Assembly: GCA_021203515.1 (NCBI GenBank)
Contig: JAJQAY010000014.1
Location: 1 to 49,796 of the forward strand
Source of the DNA: Bacteroides sp.
Lineage (GTDB): Bacteria; Bacteroidota; Bacteroidia; Bacteroidales; Bacteroidaceae
Length of the DNA: 49,796 nucleotides
Direction of reading: 5' to 3'
The first letter of the stretch is position 1; each line of letters starts with the position of its first letter. Below are positions 8,027-15,917 of this stretch, piece by piece. Under the pieces are notes generated by a model. It worked only from the letters and a program-made list of their open reading frames with translations, ran no database searches and was not told the DNA's origin. The position numbers were made by a program, and so were the translations under genes.

Positions 8027-9182
8027 GATAAAGCCCGCCGAACGGCTGGCTAGCGTAAGCGAATACTACTTCTCCAGGAAGCTGAAGGAAGTGGCACAGA
8101 TGAATGCCGAGGGAAAGGACGTCATCAGCCTGGGAGTAGGCAGCCCCGACATGCCTCCCTCCGAGAGTACGATACAGACGCTTTGCGAGGCGGCGCACAA
8201 TCCGGACGGGCACGGCTACATGCCGTATGTGGGTATCCCCGAACTACGTCGCAGTTTTGCCGACTGGTACCGGAAATGGTACGACGTGGAACTGAACCCG
8301 AACACGGAGATACAACCGCTCATCGGTTCCAAAGAGGGTATTCTGCACGTGACGCTGGCTTTCGTCAATCCCGGCGAGCAGGTATTGGTGCCCAATCCCG
8401 GTTATCCTACTTATACTTCGTTGAGCAAAATTCTGGGTGCGGAAGTAGTGAACTACAATCTGAAAGAGGAGAACGGGTGGATGCCCGATTTCGACGAGTT
8501 GGAAAAGATGGATATGGGCCGCGTCAAACTGATGTGGACGAACTATCCCAACATGCCGACCGGGGCGAACGCTACACCGGAGCTTTACCGGAAGCTGGTG
8601 GACTTTGCACGCCGCAAGGACATTGTCATCGTCAACGACAATCCGTACAGCTTTATCCTGAACGAACATCCGCTGAGCATACTCAGCGTTCCGGGAGCGA
8701 AGGACTGCTGCATCGAGTTCAACTCCATGAGCAAAAGCCACAACATGCCGGGCTGGCGTATCGGTATGCTAGCCTCCAATGCCGACTTCGTACAATGGAT
8801 ACTGAAAGTGAAGAGCAACATCGACAGCGGTATGTTCCGTGCCATGCAGCTTGCTGCCGCCACGGCGCTGGAAGCCGAAGCGGACTGGTATGAGGGAAAC
8901 AACAAGAATTATCGCGGCCGCCGCCAACTGGCAGGAGAAATCATGCACGCCCTGGGATGTACTTACGACGAGAGCCAGGTGGGCATGTTCCTCTGGGGCA
9001 AGATACCCGACAGTTGCAAGGACGTGGAGGAACTGACCGAACGGGTGCTGCACGAGGCGCGGGTGTTTATCACGCCGGGATTTATCTTCGGAAGCAACGG
9101 AAAAAGATATATCCGTATCTCACTCTGCTGCAAGGACGATAAACTGGCGGAAGCGCTGAAAAGAATTAAAGCAATCGGCTGA
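8007..9182 (+). CDS. Pyridoxal-phosphate aminotransferase, class I/II (probably aromatic)
   Basis: A 391-residue fold-type I aminotransferase. It shows the GSKEGI substrate-loop segment, PNPGYPTY, the ANATPE-type cofactor region, NDNPYSF, the SMSKSHNMPGWR motif with the Schiff-base lysine, and a C-terminal RISLCC with the carboxylate-binding arginine. By sequence it resembles the LL-diaminopimelate/aspartate subgroup. Its place between prephenate dehydratase and DAHP synthase argues that it transaminates phenylpyruvate and hydroxyphenylpyruvate, or prephenate, to finish Phe and Tyr. The start overlaps pheA by 20 bases with GGAGAA upstream, so translation is probably coupled. Confidence 0.92.
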   Translation: MENQTSKIKPAERLASVSEYYFSRKLKEVAQMNAEGKDVISLGVGSPDMPPSESTIQTLCEAAHNPDGHGYMPYVGIPELRRSFADWYRKWYDVELNPNTEIQPLIGSKEGILHVTLAFVNPGEQVLVPNPGYPTYTSLSKILGAEVVNYNLKEENGWMPDFDELEKMDMGRVKLMWTNYPNMPTGANATPELYRKLVDFARRKDIVIVNDNPYSFILNEHPLSILSVPGAKDCCIEFNSMSKSHNMPGWRIGMLASNADFVQWILKVKSNIDSGMFRAMQLAAATALEAEADWYEGNNKNYRGRRQLAGEIMHALGCTYDESQVGMFLWGKIPDSCKDVEELTERVLHEARVFITPGFIFGSNGKRYIRISLCCKDDKLAEALKRIKAIG

Positions 9183-9200
9183 TAAAAGTGTTTCCTCGGA

Positions 9201-9288
9201 GAGAACGGTAGTTTCCTCATATGGGAACGACAGTTTCTCCTCATGGGAACGACAGTTTCCTCACATGGAAACGGGAGTCTCTCTTCGT
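9201..9288 (+). repeat. Four tandem 22-bp repeats before the DAHP synthase gene
   Basis: Units at 9201, 9223, 9245 and 9267 have an exact 22-base period with the core GGGAACGACAGTTTCCTCAT; the fourth is the most diverged, and half a unit precedes the first. Each unit contains GGAAC and GTTTCC, which can pair. The array lies inside the operon, between the aminotransferase stop and the DAHP synthase start. Confidence 0.85.
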
Positions 9289-9340
9289 GATAATGAAAAC
9301 CAATGAATATAGATATAACAAATTAAAAGGATTAAAGCAT

Positions 9341-10408
9341 ATGGAACTCGAATTAGAATCAATCTTATTGCCGGGTATTGAGGACAAACGTCCCTTAGTG
9401 ATAGCCGGTCCGTGTAGTGCGGAAACAGAAGAACAAGTGATGAATACAGCCAAAGATTTGGCTTCTAAAGGTATGAAGATATTCCGTGCGGGTATCTGGA
9501 AACCGCGTACCAAACCGGGCGGCTTCGAAGGCGTCGGCGTAGAAGGTCTGTCGTGGCTGAAAGAGGTGAAGAAGGAAACAGGCATGTACGTTGCTACCGA
9601 AGTGGCAACCGCCAAGCATGTGTACGAATGCCTGAAAGCCGGCATCGACATCTTGTGGGTAGGCGCCCGCACCACCGCCAATCCTTTTGCCGTGCAGGAG
9701 ATTGCGGATGCGCTGAAAGGTGTGGACATCCCCGTATTGGTGAAAAACCCGGTGAACCCCGACCTCGAACTGTGGATTGGTGCGCTGGAACGTATCAACA
9801 ACGCCGGGCTGAAACGTCTGGGTGTTATTCATCGCGGGTTCAGTTCTTACGATAAGAAAATCTACCGCAACCTGCCGCAATGGCACATTCCTATCGAGTT
9901 GCGCCGCCGCATCCCGAACTTGCCCATCATCTGCGACCCCAGCCACATCGGCGGCAAGCGTGAACTAGTCGCTCCGCTCTGCCAGCAGGCTATGGATTTG
10001 GGCTTCAACGGTCTGATTATCGAGAGTCACTGCAATCCGGACTGTGCATGGAGCGATGCCGCACAGCAGGTGACGCCCGATGTGCTGGATTACATCCTTA
10101 ATCTACTGGTTATCCGCAAGGAGACGCAGAGCACCGAAAACCTCAGCGAACTGCGCAAGCAGATTGACGAATGCGACAATAACCTGATGCAGGAGCTTGC
10201 CAAACGCATGCGCGTGGCCCGCGAAATCGGTACTTACAAGAAGGAACATGACATGACCATTCTGCAAACCGGACGCTACAACGAAATTCTGGATAAGCGC
10301 GGCTCGCAAGGCACGCTCCTGGGTATGGACGCGGAGTTTATCAAGCATGTGTTCGAGGCGATACATGAGGAAAGTGTGAGGCAACAAATGGAGATAATTA
10401 ATAAGTAA
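9341..10408 (+). CDS. aroF: Bifunctional DAHP synthase / chorismate mutase
   Basis: The first domain condenses phosphoenolpyruvate with erythrose 4-phosphate (entry to the shikimate pathway). The second turns chorismate into prephenate, the substrate of its neighbours. Seen: VIAGPCSAE (about 20-28), the KPRTKPG loop, ATEVAT and CDPSHIGGKR in the synthase barrel (about 1-265), then an AroQ-type helical mutase (LRKQIDECDNNLMQELAKRM, about 275-355). The frame is open back to 9221, but that stretch is repeat DNA. ATG at 9341, after AAAAGGATTAAAG, gives 355 residues starting MELELESILLPG, which fits the family. The fusion places both chorismate-forming and chorismate-using control in one protein. 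Confidence 0.95.
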   Translation: MELELESILLPGIEDKRPLVIAGPCSAETEEQVMNTAKDLASKGMKIFRAGIWKPRTKPGGFEGVGVEGLSWLKEVKKETGMYVATEVATAKHVYECLKAGIDILWVGARTTANPFAVQEIADALKGVDIPVLVKNPVNPDLELWIGALERINNAGLKRLGVIHRGFSSYDKKIYRNLPQWHIPIELRRRIPNLPIICDPSHIGGKRELVAPLCQQAMDLGFNGLIIESHCNPDCAWSDAAQQVTPDVLDYILNLLVIRKETQSTENLSELRKQIDECDNNLMQELAKRMRVAREIGTYKKEHDMTILQTGRYNEILDKRGSQGTLLGMDAEFIKHVFEAIHEESVRQQMEIINK

Positions 10409-10410
10409 AT

Positions 10411-10515
10411 GAAATGAAGAATGAAAAATGAAGAATGAAGAATTTTACTGCGCTATGTAAGCGCGCCGCATGGTAATTCTTCATTCTTCATTCTTAATTC
10501 TTCATTCTTAATTTC
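10411..10515. repeat. Palindromic array of GAATGAAGAATGAAAAAT words
   Basis: Copies of GAAGAATGAAG are mirrored by CTTCATTCTTCATTCTTAAT around a central spacer containing GCGCGCCGC. It fills the spacer between the DAHP synthase and prephenate dehydrogenase genes. The same word appears at 23160-23268. Confidence 0.85.
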
Positions 10516-10522
10516 TATCACT

Positions 10523-11296
10523 ATGCGAATACTAATACTCGGAGCCGGAAAAATGGGCTCCTTCTTTACAGACATATTGAGTTTTCAGCACGAGACGGCC
10601 GTGTTCGACGTCAACCCGCACCAGTTGCGTTTTGTCTACAACACCTATCGCTTCACTACGCTGGACGAAATCAAGGAGTTCGAGCCGGAGTTGGTAATCA
10701 ATGCCGCCACGGTGAAATATACGCTGGAAGCATTTCGCCAGGTATTGCCCGTGTTGCCCAAGGACTGCATCATCAGTGACATCGCTTCGGTGAAGACGGG
10801 ACTGAAGGCGTTCTATGACGAGAGTGGCTTCCGCTACGTATCGACGCACCCCATGTTCGGCCCGACCTTTGCCAGCCTGAGCAACCTAAACACGGAGAAT
10901 GCAATCATCATCAGCGAAGGCGACCATCTGGGGAAAATCTTCTTCAAAGACCTCTACCAGACGATGAAGCTCAATATCTTTGAGTACACCTTCGACGAGC
11001 ATGACGAAACGGTGGCCTACTCCCTGTCCATTCCTTTTGTGTCTACCTTTGTGTTTGCAGCCGTCATGAAGCATCAGGAAGCACCGGGCACCACGTTCAA
11101 AAAGCATATGGCTATCGCCAAAGGCCTGTTGAGCGAAGACGACTACCTGCTTCAGGAAATCCTGTTCAATCCCCGCACTCCGTCGCAAGTGGAAAACGTC
11201 CGCCTAAAGCTGAAACAGTTGTTGGAGATTATCAACAACAAGGATGCGGAAGGGATGAAGAAGTATCTGACGAAAATTAGGGAAAAGATTAAGTAA
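10523..11296 (+). CDS. tyrA: Prephenate dehydrogenase
   Basis: Oxidatively decarboxylates prephenate to 4-hydroxyphenylpyruvate for tyrosine. The 257-residue protein opens with the NAD-binding MRILILGAGKMGSFF (GxGxMG at 7-12), has an acidic FDVN at the end of strand 2, and then the helical dimer domain with the family's STHPMFGP catalytic-histidine motif (about residue 110). It is the last gene of the phe/tyr operon. The GCGGCTTCGCCGC hairpin just after the stop may end the transcript. There is no ACT domain, so feedback probably acts on other enzymes of the operon. Confidence 0.93.
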   Translation: MRILILGAGKMGSFFTDILSFQHETAVFDVNPHQLRFVYNTYRFTTLDEIKEFEPELVINAATVKYTLEAFRQVLPVLPKDCIISDIASVKTGLKAFYDESGFRYVSTHPMFGPTFASLSNLNTENAIIISEGDHLGKIFFKDLYQTMKLNIFEYTFDEHDETVAYSLSIPFVSTFVFAAVMKHQEAPGTTFKKHMAIAKGLLSEDDYLLQEILFNPRTPSQVENVRLKLKQLLEIINNKDAEGMKKYLTKIREKIK

Positions 11297-11301
11297 TAGT
11301 T

Positions 11302-11320
11302 AGCGGCTTCGCCGCTAAAA
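11302..11320 (+). terminator. Possible terminator after tyrA
   Basis: AGCGGCTTCGCCGCT is a compact GC-rich hairpin with a TTCG-type loop six bases after the tyrA stop, but it is followed by AAAA rather than a T run. The reverse strand would carry the T run, so the direction is doubtful. Confidence 0.4.
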
Positions 11321-11346
11321 AGTTATGAGTTATGAGTTATAAGTTA
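11319..11346. repeat. AGTTATGAGTTATAAGTTAT simple repeat
   Basis: Four degenerate copies of the heptamer AGTTATG/AGTTATA follow the hairpin. The same word occurs after folE at 14407-14450. No complementary arm is visible here. Confidence 0.7.
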
Positions 11347-11366
11347 TTTGTTGATGCATTCCCTTT

Positions 11367-11410
11367 CAGTATGACAATAAGACTATCTCAGTATGATAAT
11401 AAGACTATCT
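11367..11410. repeat. Two tandem 22-bp units
   Basis: CAGTATGACAATAAGACTAT occurs at 11367 and again, with one change, at 11389, giving a precise 22-base direct duplication in the tyrA-dnaG spacer. I see no coding potential. Confidence 0.8.
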
Positions 11411-11415
11411 CAATT

Positions 11416-11554
11416 CTCCTCCTCCTGGGAGGAGGAGTACCCCAACGGGGGGGGGAGGTGGTAGGAATAATAATTTCCTCTGAGAGAATGATTGCTATGC
11501 TTGGTGCTCTCTACCACCCCGCCCTTTGGGCACCCCTCCTCCCAGGAGGAGGGG
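11416..11554. repeat. Purine-rich composite palindrome
   Basis: Two separate 22-base perfect palindromes, CTCCTCCTCCTGGGAGGAGG at 11416-11437 and CCCCTCCTCCCAGGAGGAGG at 11533-11554 (two bases longer each), bracket a region whose GGAGGTGGTA and TACCACCCC arms also pair. The whole unit is about 139 bases. The surrounding 433-base spacer (11297-11729) otherwise holds only repeats and the dnaG promoter. Confidence 0.8.
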
Positions 11555-11602
11555 AATGAAGCTACTCCTACTTGGTAGATAGAGCAGCGTTGTCACAAAC
11601 AA

Positions 11603-11650
11603 ATCACTTATCACTAATCACTTAGCGAAGCTTCGCTTCGCTAACTTCTC
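11603..11650. repeat. ATCACTTATCACTAATCACT words with an AGCGAAGC palindrome
   Basis: Copies of AATCACT are followed by the palindrome AGCGAAGCTTCGCT. The word is the same family as the long palindrome at 15848-15917. Confidence 0.65.
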
Positions 11651-11676
11651 ATTTAACAACCTGTGCAAAACTTTAT

Positions 11677-11707
11677 TTTGTACAGGCTGATTTTATGCGT
11701 ACCTTTG
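11677..11707 (+). promoter_or_regulatory. dnaG promoter (TTTG - 19 bp - TACCTTTG)
   Basis: TTTG at 11677-11680 and TACCTTTG at 11700-11707, 19 bases apart, are an exact match to the Bacteroides -33/-7 pattern. The predicted start of transcription is about 15 bases before the dnaG ATG, giving a very short leader. Confidence 0.8.
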
Positions 11708-11729
11708 TATTCTCAAAAAAGAAAACAGC

Positions 11730-13814
11730 ATGATAGACCAAGCCACCATAGACCGAATTCTGGATGCATCGCAAATCGTCGATGTCGTATCGGACTTTGT
11801 CACTTTGAGGAAACGCGGAGTGAACTATGTAGGCTTATGCCCGTTCCACGATGATAAAACCCCGTCTTTCTACGTATCCCCCGCCAAAGGATTGTGCAAA
11901 TGCTTTTCGTGCGGAAAAGGAGGAAACCCGGTACACTTCATCATGGAGCACGAACAGATGTCCTATCCGGAGGCGCTGAGATACCTCGCCAAGAAATATG
12001 GCATCGAAATCAAGGAACGGGAACTCTCCAACGAAGAAAAGCTCGTCCAGAGCGAACGCGAAAGTCTTTTCGTTGTCAACCAGTTTGCCCGCGACTACTT
12101 CCAGAACATACTGAAAAGCCATGTGGACGGTCGCAGCATCGGTATGGCTTATTTCCGCAACCGAGGCTTCCGCGATGATATTATCGAGAAGTTCCAACTC
12201 GGCTACTCCACCGAAAGCCATGACACACTGGCTCAAGAAGCAATAAAGAAAGGTTATAAGAAAGAGTTCCTCGTGAAGACCGGCCTTTGTTACGAAACAG
12301 ACGACCATCGCCTGCGCGACCGCTTTTGGGGAAGGGTCATTTTTCCCGTACATACCCTGTCCGGCAAGGTGGTTGCCTTCGGCGGACGTGTGCTTGCCAG
12401 TGCCACCAAAGGAATTAAAGTAAAATACGTCAACTCTCCCGAGTCGGAAATCTATCATAAAAGTAATGAACTGTATGGCATCTACTTTGCCAAACAAGCC
12501 ATTGTGAAGCAAGACCGTTGCTTCCTGGTGGAAGGTTATACGGATGTCATCTCCATGCACCAATCGGGCATAGAGAATGTGGTGGCGTCTTCGGGAACTG
12601 CATTGACGCCCGGACAAATCCGTTTAATTCGCCGCTTCACCAACAACATGACCGTGCTCTACGATGGTGACGCAGCCGGCATCAAGGCATCCATCCGAGG
12701 CATCGACATGCTGCTGGAAGAGGGTATGAATATCAAAGTCTGCCTTCTGCCCGATGGAGACGATCCCGACTCCTTTGCCCGCAAGCACAACTCTACCGAA
12801 TTTCAGGAGTTCATACAGCAACACGAGACGGACTTCATACGCTTTAAAACCAACCTGTTGCTGGAAGATGCCGGGAAAGACCCTATCAAGCGTGCCGAGT
12901 TGATTGGCAATCTGGTACAAAGTATCTCGGTCATCCCCGAAGCAATCGTTCGCGATGTTTACATCAAGGAGTGTGCCCAGTTGTTGCGCGTAGAAGATAA
13001 ACTGCTCGTTTCGGAAGTGGCGAAACGTCGGGAGATGCAAGCCGAGAAGCGTGCAGAGCAGACGGAACGGGAACGCAGGGCGGCTGTAAGGTCAATGGAA
13101 AACTCGCAGGCTGCATCCGGAGTCGAAGGTTCGACTCCCGCTGCCCCGATGACGGCAGGAGGTTACCCCCATATTGAGGAAGCTGCCGGGCAGGAAGTCA
13201 ATTCTCCTTTCCCACCGGAAGATAATTACGTGTCTTTCATCCCGCAGGAAGGAAAAGAGGGACAAGAGTTTTATAAATACGAACGGCTAATCCTTCAGAT
13301 GATTGTGCGCTATGGCGAAAAGATAATGTGCAATGCAGCTAACGAAGAGGGGCAGGAAGTTCCTGTCAGCGTTATAGAATACGTCACAAACGATTTAAGG
13401 GAGGACGAATTATCGTTCCACAACCCGCTGCACCGCCAGATATTGACAGAAGCCGTCGCGCATCTGCACGATGAGAAGTTTACCGCCGAACGGTATTTTC
13501 TGGCACATCCGGATGCTACTATCAGCAAATTGAGCGTAGAACTGACAAGCAGCCGCTACCAGTTAAGAAAATCCCAGGTGGAACAGATGGTGACGGACGA
13601 AGAACGTTTGCACGAACTGGTTCCGTTCCTGATGATTAACTTCAAATATGCCATTGTCAGCGAAGAGTTGAAGCATATGATGTTTGCCTTGCAAGACCCC
13701 TCCGTTGCCAACGATGAGGAGAAATGCAACGCGATTATGAAGCGCTACAACGAAATGAGGGAAATTCAGAGCATCATGGCCAAGCGACTGGGAGACCGGG
13801 TGGTACTCCCCTGA
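11730..13814 (+). CDS. dnaG: DNA primase
   Basis: Synthesises RNA primers at the replication fork. The 694-residue protein has the CHC2 zinc-binding domain (C37, H40, C58, C61 in CPFH...CFSC), the RNA-polymerase core, and a Toprim domain (LVEGYTDVISMHQSG with the catalytic Glu; VLYDGDAAGIKA with the metal-binding aspartates). A low-conservation linker (about 435-500) leads to the C-terminal helicase-interaction domain. Length is normal for Bacteroidetes. It is convergent with folE, whose stop is only eight bases away. A 20-base perfect palindrome (13119-13138) lies in the linker coding region. Confidence 0.97.
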   Translation: MIDQATIDRILDASQIVDVVSDFVTLRKRGVNYVGLCPFHDDKTPSFYVSPAKGLCKCFSCGKGGNPVHFIMEHEQMSYPEALRYLAKKYGIEIKERELSNEEKLVQSERESLFVVNQFARDYFQNILKSHVDGRSIGMAYFRNRGFRDDIIEKFQLGYSTESHDTLAQEAIKKGYKKEFLVKTGLCYETDDHRLRDRFWGRVIFPVHTLSGKVVAFGGRVLASATKGIKVKYVNSPESEIYHKSNELYGIYFAKQAIVKQDRCFLVEGYTDVISMHQSGIENVVASSGTALTPGQIRLIRRFTNNMTVLYDGDAAGIKASIRGIDMLLEEGMNIKVCLLPDGDDPDSFARKHNSTEFQEFIQQHETDFIRFKTNLLLEDAGKDPIKRAELIGNLVQSISVIPEAIVRDVYIKECAQLLRVEDKLLVSEVAKRREMQAEKRAEQTERERRAAVRSMENSQAASGVEGSTPAAPMTAGGYPHIEEAAGQEVNSPFPPEDNYVSFIPQEGKEGQEFYKYERLILQMIVRYGEKIMCNAANEEGQEVPVSVIEYVTNDLREDELSFHNPLHRQILTEAVAHLHDEKFTAERYFLAHPDATISKLSVELTSSRYQLRKSQVEQMVTDEERLHELVPFLMINFKYAIVSEELKHMMFALQDPSVANDEEKCNAIMKRYNEMREIQSIMAKRLGDRVVLP

Positions 13815-13822
13815 CGTCGTTA

Positions 13823-14407
13823 TTAGTTGTGTCGGATAAGGTTCATAAACTCCTCACGTGTCTTAGCCTGATTGAAAGCTCCCGTAAAGTCGGAAGTGGT
13901 TGTAATGGAGTTCTGTTTCTCTACACCACGCATCTGCATACACATGTGCTTGGCCTCCACTACTACCATCACACCCAGCGGGTTCAGAGTTTCCTGAATA
14001 CATTCCTTGATTTGCAACGTCATCCGTTCCTGCACCTGCAAGCGGTGGGAGAAGATGTCTACCACCCGGGCAATCTTACTCAGGCCCGTGATATAACCGT
14101 TGGGGATATAGGCCACATGTGCCTTTCCATAGAACGGCAGCATATGATGCTCGCAGAGTGAGAAGAAATCAATGTCTTTCACAATCACCATTTGGCTATA
14201 CTCTTCCCTGAACTTGGCAGAGCGGAGAACTTCGTGCGGATCCATAGTATAGCCTTTGGTTAATGACAACATGGCTTTTGTCACCCGCTCCGGTGTCTTC
14301 AACAAGCCTTCGCGTTCAGGGTCTTCGCTCAGTAAAGTGAGAATATGATGATAATGCTCCTTCAGTTCATCCAACGAAGGAGAAACGATTTCTTCTTTTC
14401 CTAACAT
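13823..14407 (-). CDS. folE: GTP cyclohydrolase I
   Basis: Opens GTP to dihydroneopterin triphosphate, the first step of folate synthesis. The 194-residue enzyme carries the zinc site and catalytic pocket in [12 protein letters not shown] (Cys-His-His), followed by [19 protein letters not shown] and the QERMT-type segment with the second cysteine region, [10 protein letters not shown]. Length and order are typical of the T-fold family. The gene lies downstream of the SPOR-protein gene in the same direction, with an AGTTATGA repeat between them. Confidence 0.97.
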   Translation of the reverse strand: MLGKEEIVSPSLDELKEHYHHILTLLSEDPEREGLLKTPERVTKAMLSLTKGYTMDPHEVLRSAKFREEYSQMVIVKDIDFFSLCEHHMLPFYGKAHVAYIPNGYITGLSKIARVVDIFSHRLQVQERMTLQIKECIQETLNPLGVMVVVEAKHMCMQMRGVEKQNSITTTSDFTGAFNQAKTREEFMNLIRHN

Positions 14408-14450
14408 GCAAAAAAGTTATGAGTTGTGAGTTATAAGTTATAAAAGAGCA
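14407..14450. repeat. AGTTATGAGTTGTGAGTTATAAGTTAT simple repeat
   Basis: Degenerate AGTTATG heptamers just upstream of folE, the same word as at 11319-11346. No mirrored arm is visible. Confidence 0.7.
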
Positions 14451-14464
14451 GCCTACTGGGCCAT

Positions 14465-14923
14465 TTATAATGGAATGTTAATTTGGTCTTTCACGATAGA
14501 GGCCTCCTTAAAAACACCTGTCGCCCGCAACCGACGCATCATGGCATCCGCTTCTTCAATGCTGAGGAAGTCTCCGGCGCGGCATAGCCAGCGGGGAGGA
14601 TTGAAAGAAGTGTAAACCGGCAATTCAGGAAAGCGTTCTTTGATATTGGAAGCCACAGAGTAGGCTTCATTCTTGGCCTGACGGGTATTGTTTCCGGCAT
14701 ACACTTGCACACGGTAACCTGAACTCTTAATCACTTTCTGGTCATCTGAACCGGTAGAAATACGTGACGAACCTATCAGTGCCGTGATACGGTCATCCTG
14801 ATGGATAGTGACTCTGCCTTGCCCCGGCACATTACGTTCCAAGTTCTGCACAATGTTATTCTGCGCTACAGCAAAAGCAACACAGGCAAAACACGCAACT
14901 AAAAGTAAACCAAGCCTCTTCAT
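14465..14923 (-). CDS. Exported SPOR-domain protein
   Basis: A 152-residue protein with a clear signal peptide (MKRLGLLLVACFACVAFAVA, cleavage near AQ) and a C-terminal SPOR domain: SGYRVQVYAGNNTRQAKNEA, then DFLSIEEADAMMRRLRATG and a final KDQINIPL. SPOR domains bind glycan strands stripped of peptides, such as those at the septum, so a role in envelope growth or division is likely. The middle segment (about 20-65) has no recognised fold. It lies between tpiA and folE, all leftward. Confidence 0.9.
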   Translation of the reverse strand: MKRLGLLLVACFACVAFAVAQNNIVQNLERNVPGQGRVTIHQDDRITALIGSSRISTGSDDQKVIKSSGYRVQVYAGNNTRQAKNEAYSVASNIKERFPELPVYTSFNPPRWLCRAGDFLSIEEADAMMRRLRATGVFKEASIVKDQINIPL

Positions 14924-14924
14924 A

Positions 14925-15047
14925 TAAGTTGAAAGTTAAAAGTTAAAAGTTGAAAGTTAAGAATTAAGAGTTGAGAATTGAAAGTCAAAAGCCACCACAC
15001 AGATAATCGCGCAGCCAACTTTCAACTTTCAACTCTCAACTTTCAAC
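14925..15047. repeat. Palindromic array of AGTTGAAAGTTAAAAGTT words
   Basis: AGTTGAAAGTTAAAAGTTAA copies after tpiA are mirrored by AACTTTCAACTTTCAACTCT on the other side of a short unique spacer containing CGCGCAG. It is the same word family as the recJ-recQ spacer and fills the tpiA-SPOR spacer entirely. Confidence 0.85.
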
Positions 15048-15803
15048 TTAATTAAAAGCGTCAATGATGCCCTTGAAGTCAGCAACCTTCAAAGCGGCAC
15101 CACCAATCAAACCGCCGTCTACGTCGGGGTTTGCAAACAATTCTTTTGCATTGGAAGGCTTGCAGCTGCCACCATAGAGGATAGAGCAGTTTTCTGCGAT
15201 TTCCTTACCGTATTTAGCTTCAACTGTCAAACGGATGAAAGCGTGGATTTCCTGAGCCTGTGCCGGAGTAGCAGTTTTACCTGTACCGATAGCCCAAACC
15301 GGTTCGTAAGCCAAAATGATTTTAGAGAAATCGGCCGGTGACAGAGCGAATACAGACTCCAACTGAGCAGCAACTACTTCATTCTGCTTGTTAGCTTCGC
15401 GTTCTTCCAGCACTTCGCCGATACAGAAAATCGGAGTCAGGCCGTTAGCCAAAGCCAGTTCTACTTTATCCTTCAGGATGGCTACTGTTTCACCATAGTA
15501 AGCGCGACGTTCAGAGTGACCGAGGATTACATACTTGGCACCTGTAGAAGCAACCATAGCGGCTGAAACTTCACCAGTATAAGCGCCGGACTCCTTATCG
15601 GCACAGTTTTCCGCACCCACACCAATCTTAGCAGCGTCTACCAACGGAGTGACAGATGCCAGGTGGATAAACGGAGTACAGATGATTACATCACAGTTGG
15701 GCTTTTCAGCAGCCAACGCCTCATTCAGTTCTTTTGCAAGAGCAATACCCTCTTGAAGGGTTTTGTTCATTTTCCAGTTTCCTGCAACAATGTTTTTTCT
15801 CAT
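15048..15803 (-). CDS. tpiA: Triosephosphate isomerase
   Basis: Interconverts dihydroxyacetone phosphate and glyceraldehyde 3-phosphate in glycolysis. The 251-residue barrel has NWKMNKT (substrate lysine) at the N-terminus, VILGHSERR with the catalytic histidine (near residue 98), the catalytic glutamate in [16 protein letters not shown] (near 170) with its mobile loop, and the phosphate-binding YGGS and GGLIGGAAL motifs at the end. All catalytic residues are present. Confidence 0.98.
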   Translation of the reverse strand: MRKNIVAGNWKMNKTLQEGIALAKELNEALAAEKPNCDVIICTPFIHLASVTPLVDAAKIGVGAENCADKESGAYTGEVSAAMVASTGAKYVILGHSERRAYYGETVAILKDKVELALANGLTPIFCIGEVLEEREANKQNEVVAAQLESVFALSPADFSKIILAYEPVWAIGTGKTATPAQAQEIHAFIRLTVEAKYGKEIAENCSILYGGSCKPSNAKELFANPDVDGGLIGGAALKVADFKGIIDAFN

Positions 15804-15847
15804 TTTGTTTTTAATTATTAAAGGGTTAATGTTAATATTCTGTCTTT

Positions 15848-15917
15848 AGTGATTAGCGATTAGTGTTTAGTGATAAGCGATTAGCCACTAATCACTAAAC
15901 ACTAATCGCTAATCACT
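15848..15917. repeat. Perfect 27-bp inverted repeat of GTGATTAGCGATTAGTGTTT words
   Basis: AGTGATTAGCGATTAGTGTT at 15848-15874 (27 bases) has its exact reverse complement at 15891-15917, with 16 bases between. Within each arm the heptamer AGTGATT/AGCGATT/AGTGTTT repeats. The right arm overlaps the last codons and the stop of the DoxX-like gene. Confidence 0.92.

Noticed and set aside
9201..9288. CRISPR-like array in the aromatic operon
   Set aside because: The four units abut each other with no spacers between them, and no cas genes are nearby.
9221..9340. N-terminal extension of DAHP synthase starting at 9221
   Set aside because: The extra residues are read from the 22-bp repeats and are unlike the family's start; ATG 9341 with a ribosome site gives the usual N-terminus.
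11332..11559. Open frame of 75 residues in the tyrA-dnaG spacer
   Set aside because: It is made of the direct and inverted repeats of the spacer, has low complexity, no ribosome site and no resemblance to a protein family.
13119..13138. tRNA T-arm-like sequence GGTTCGACTCC inside dnaG
   Set aside because: GGAGTCGAAGGTTCGACTCC is a perfect palindrome, but there is no acceptor stem, D-arm or anticodon arm around it. It is in frame within the dnaG linker, so it is most likely coding sequence.
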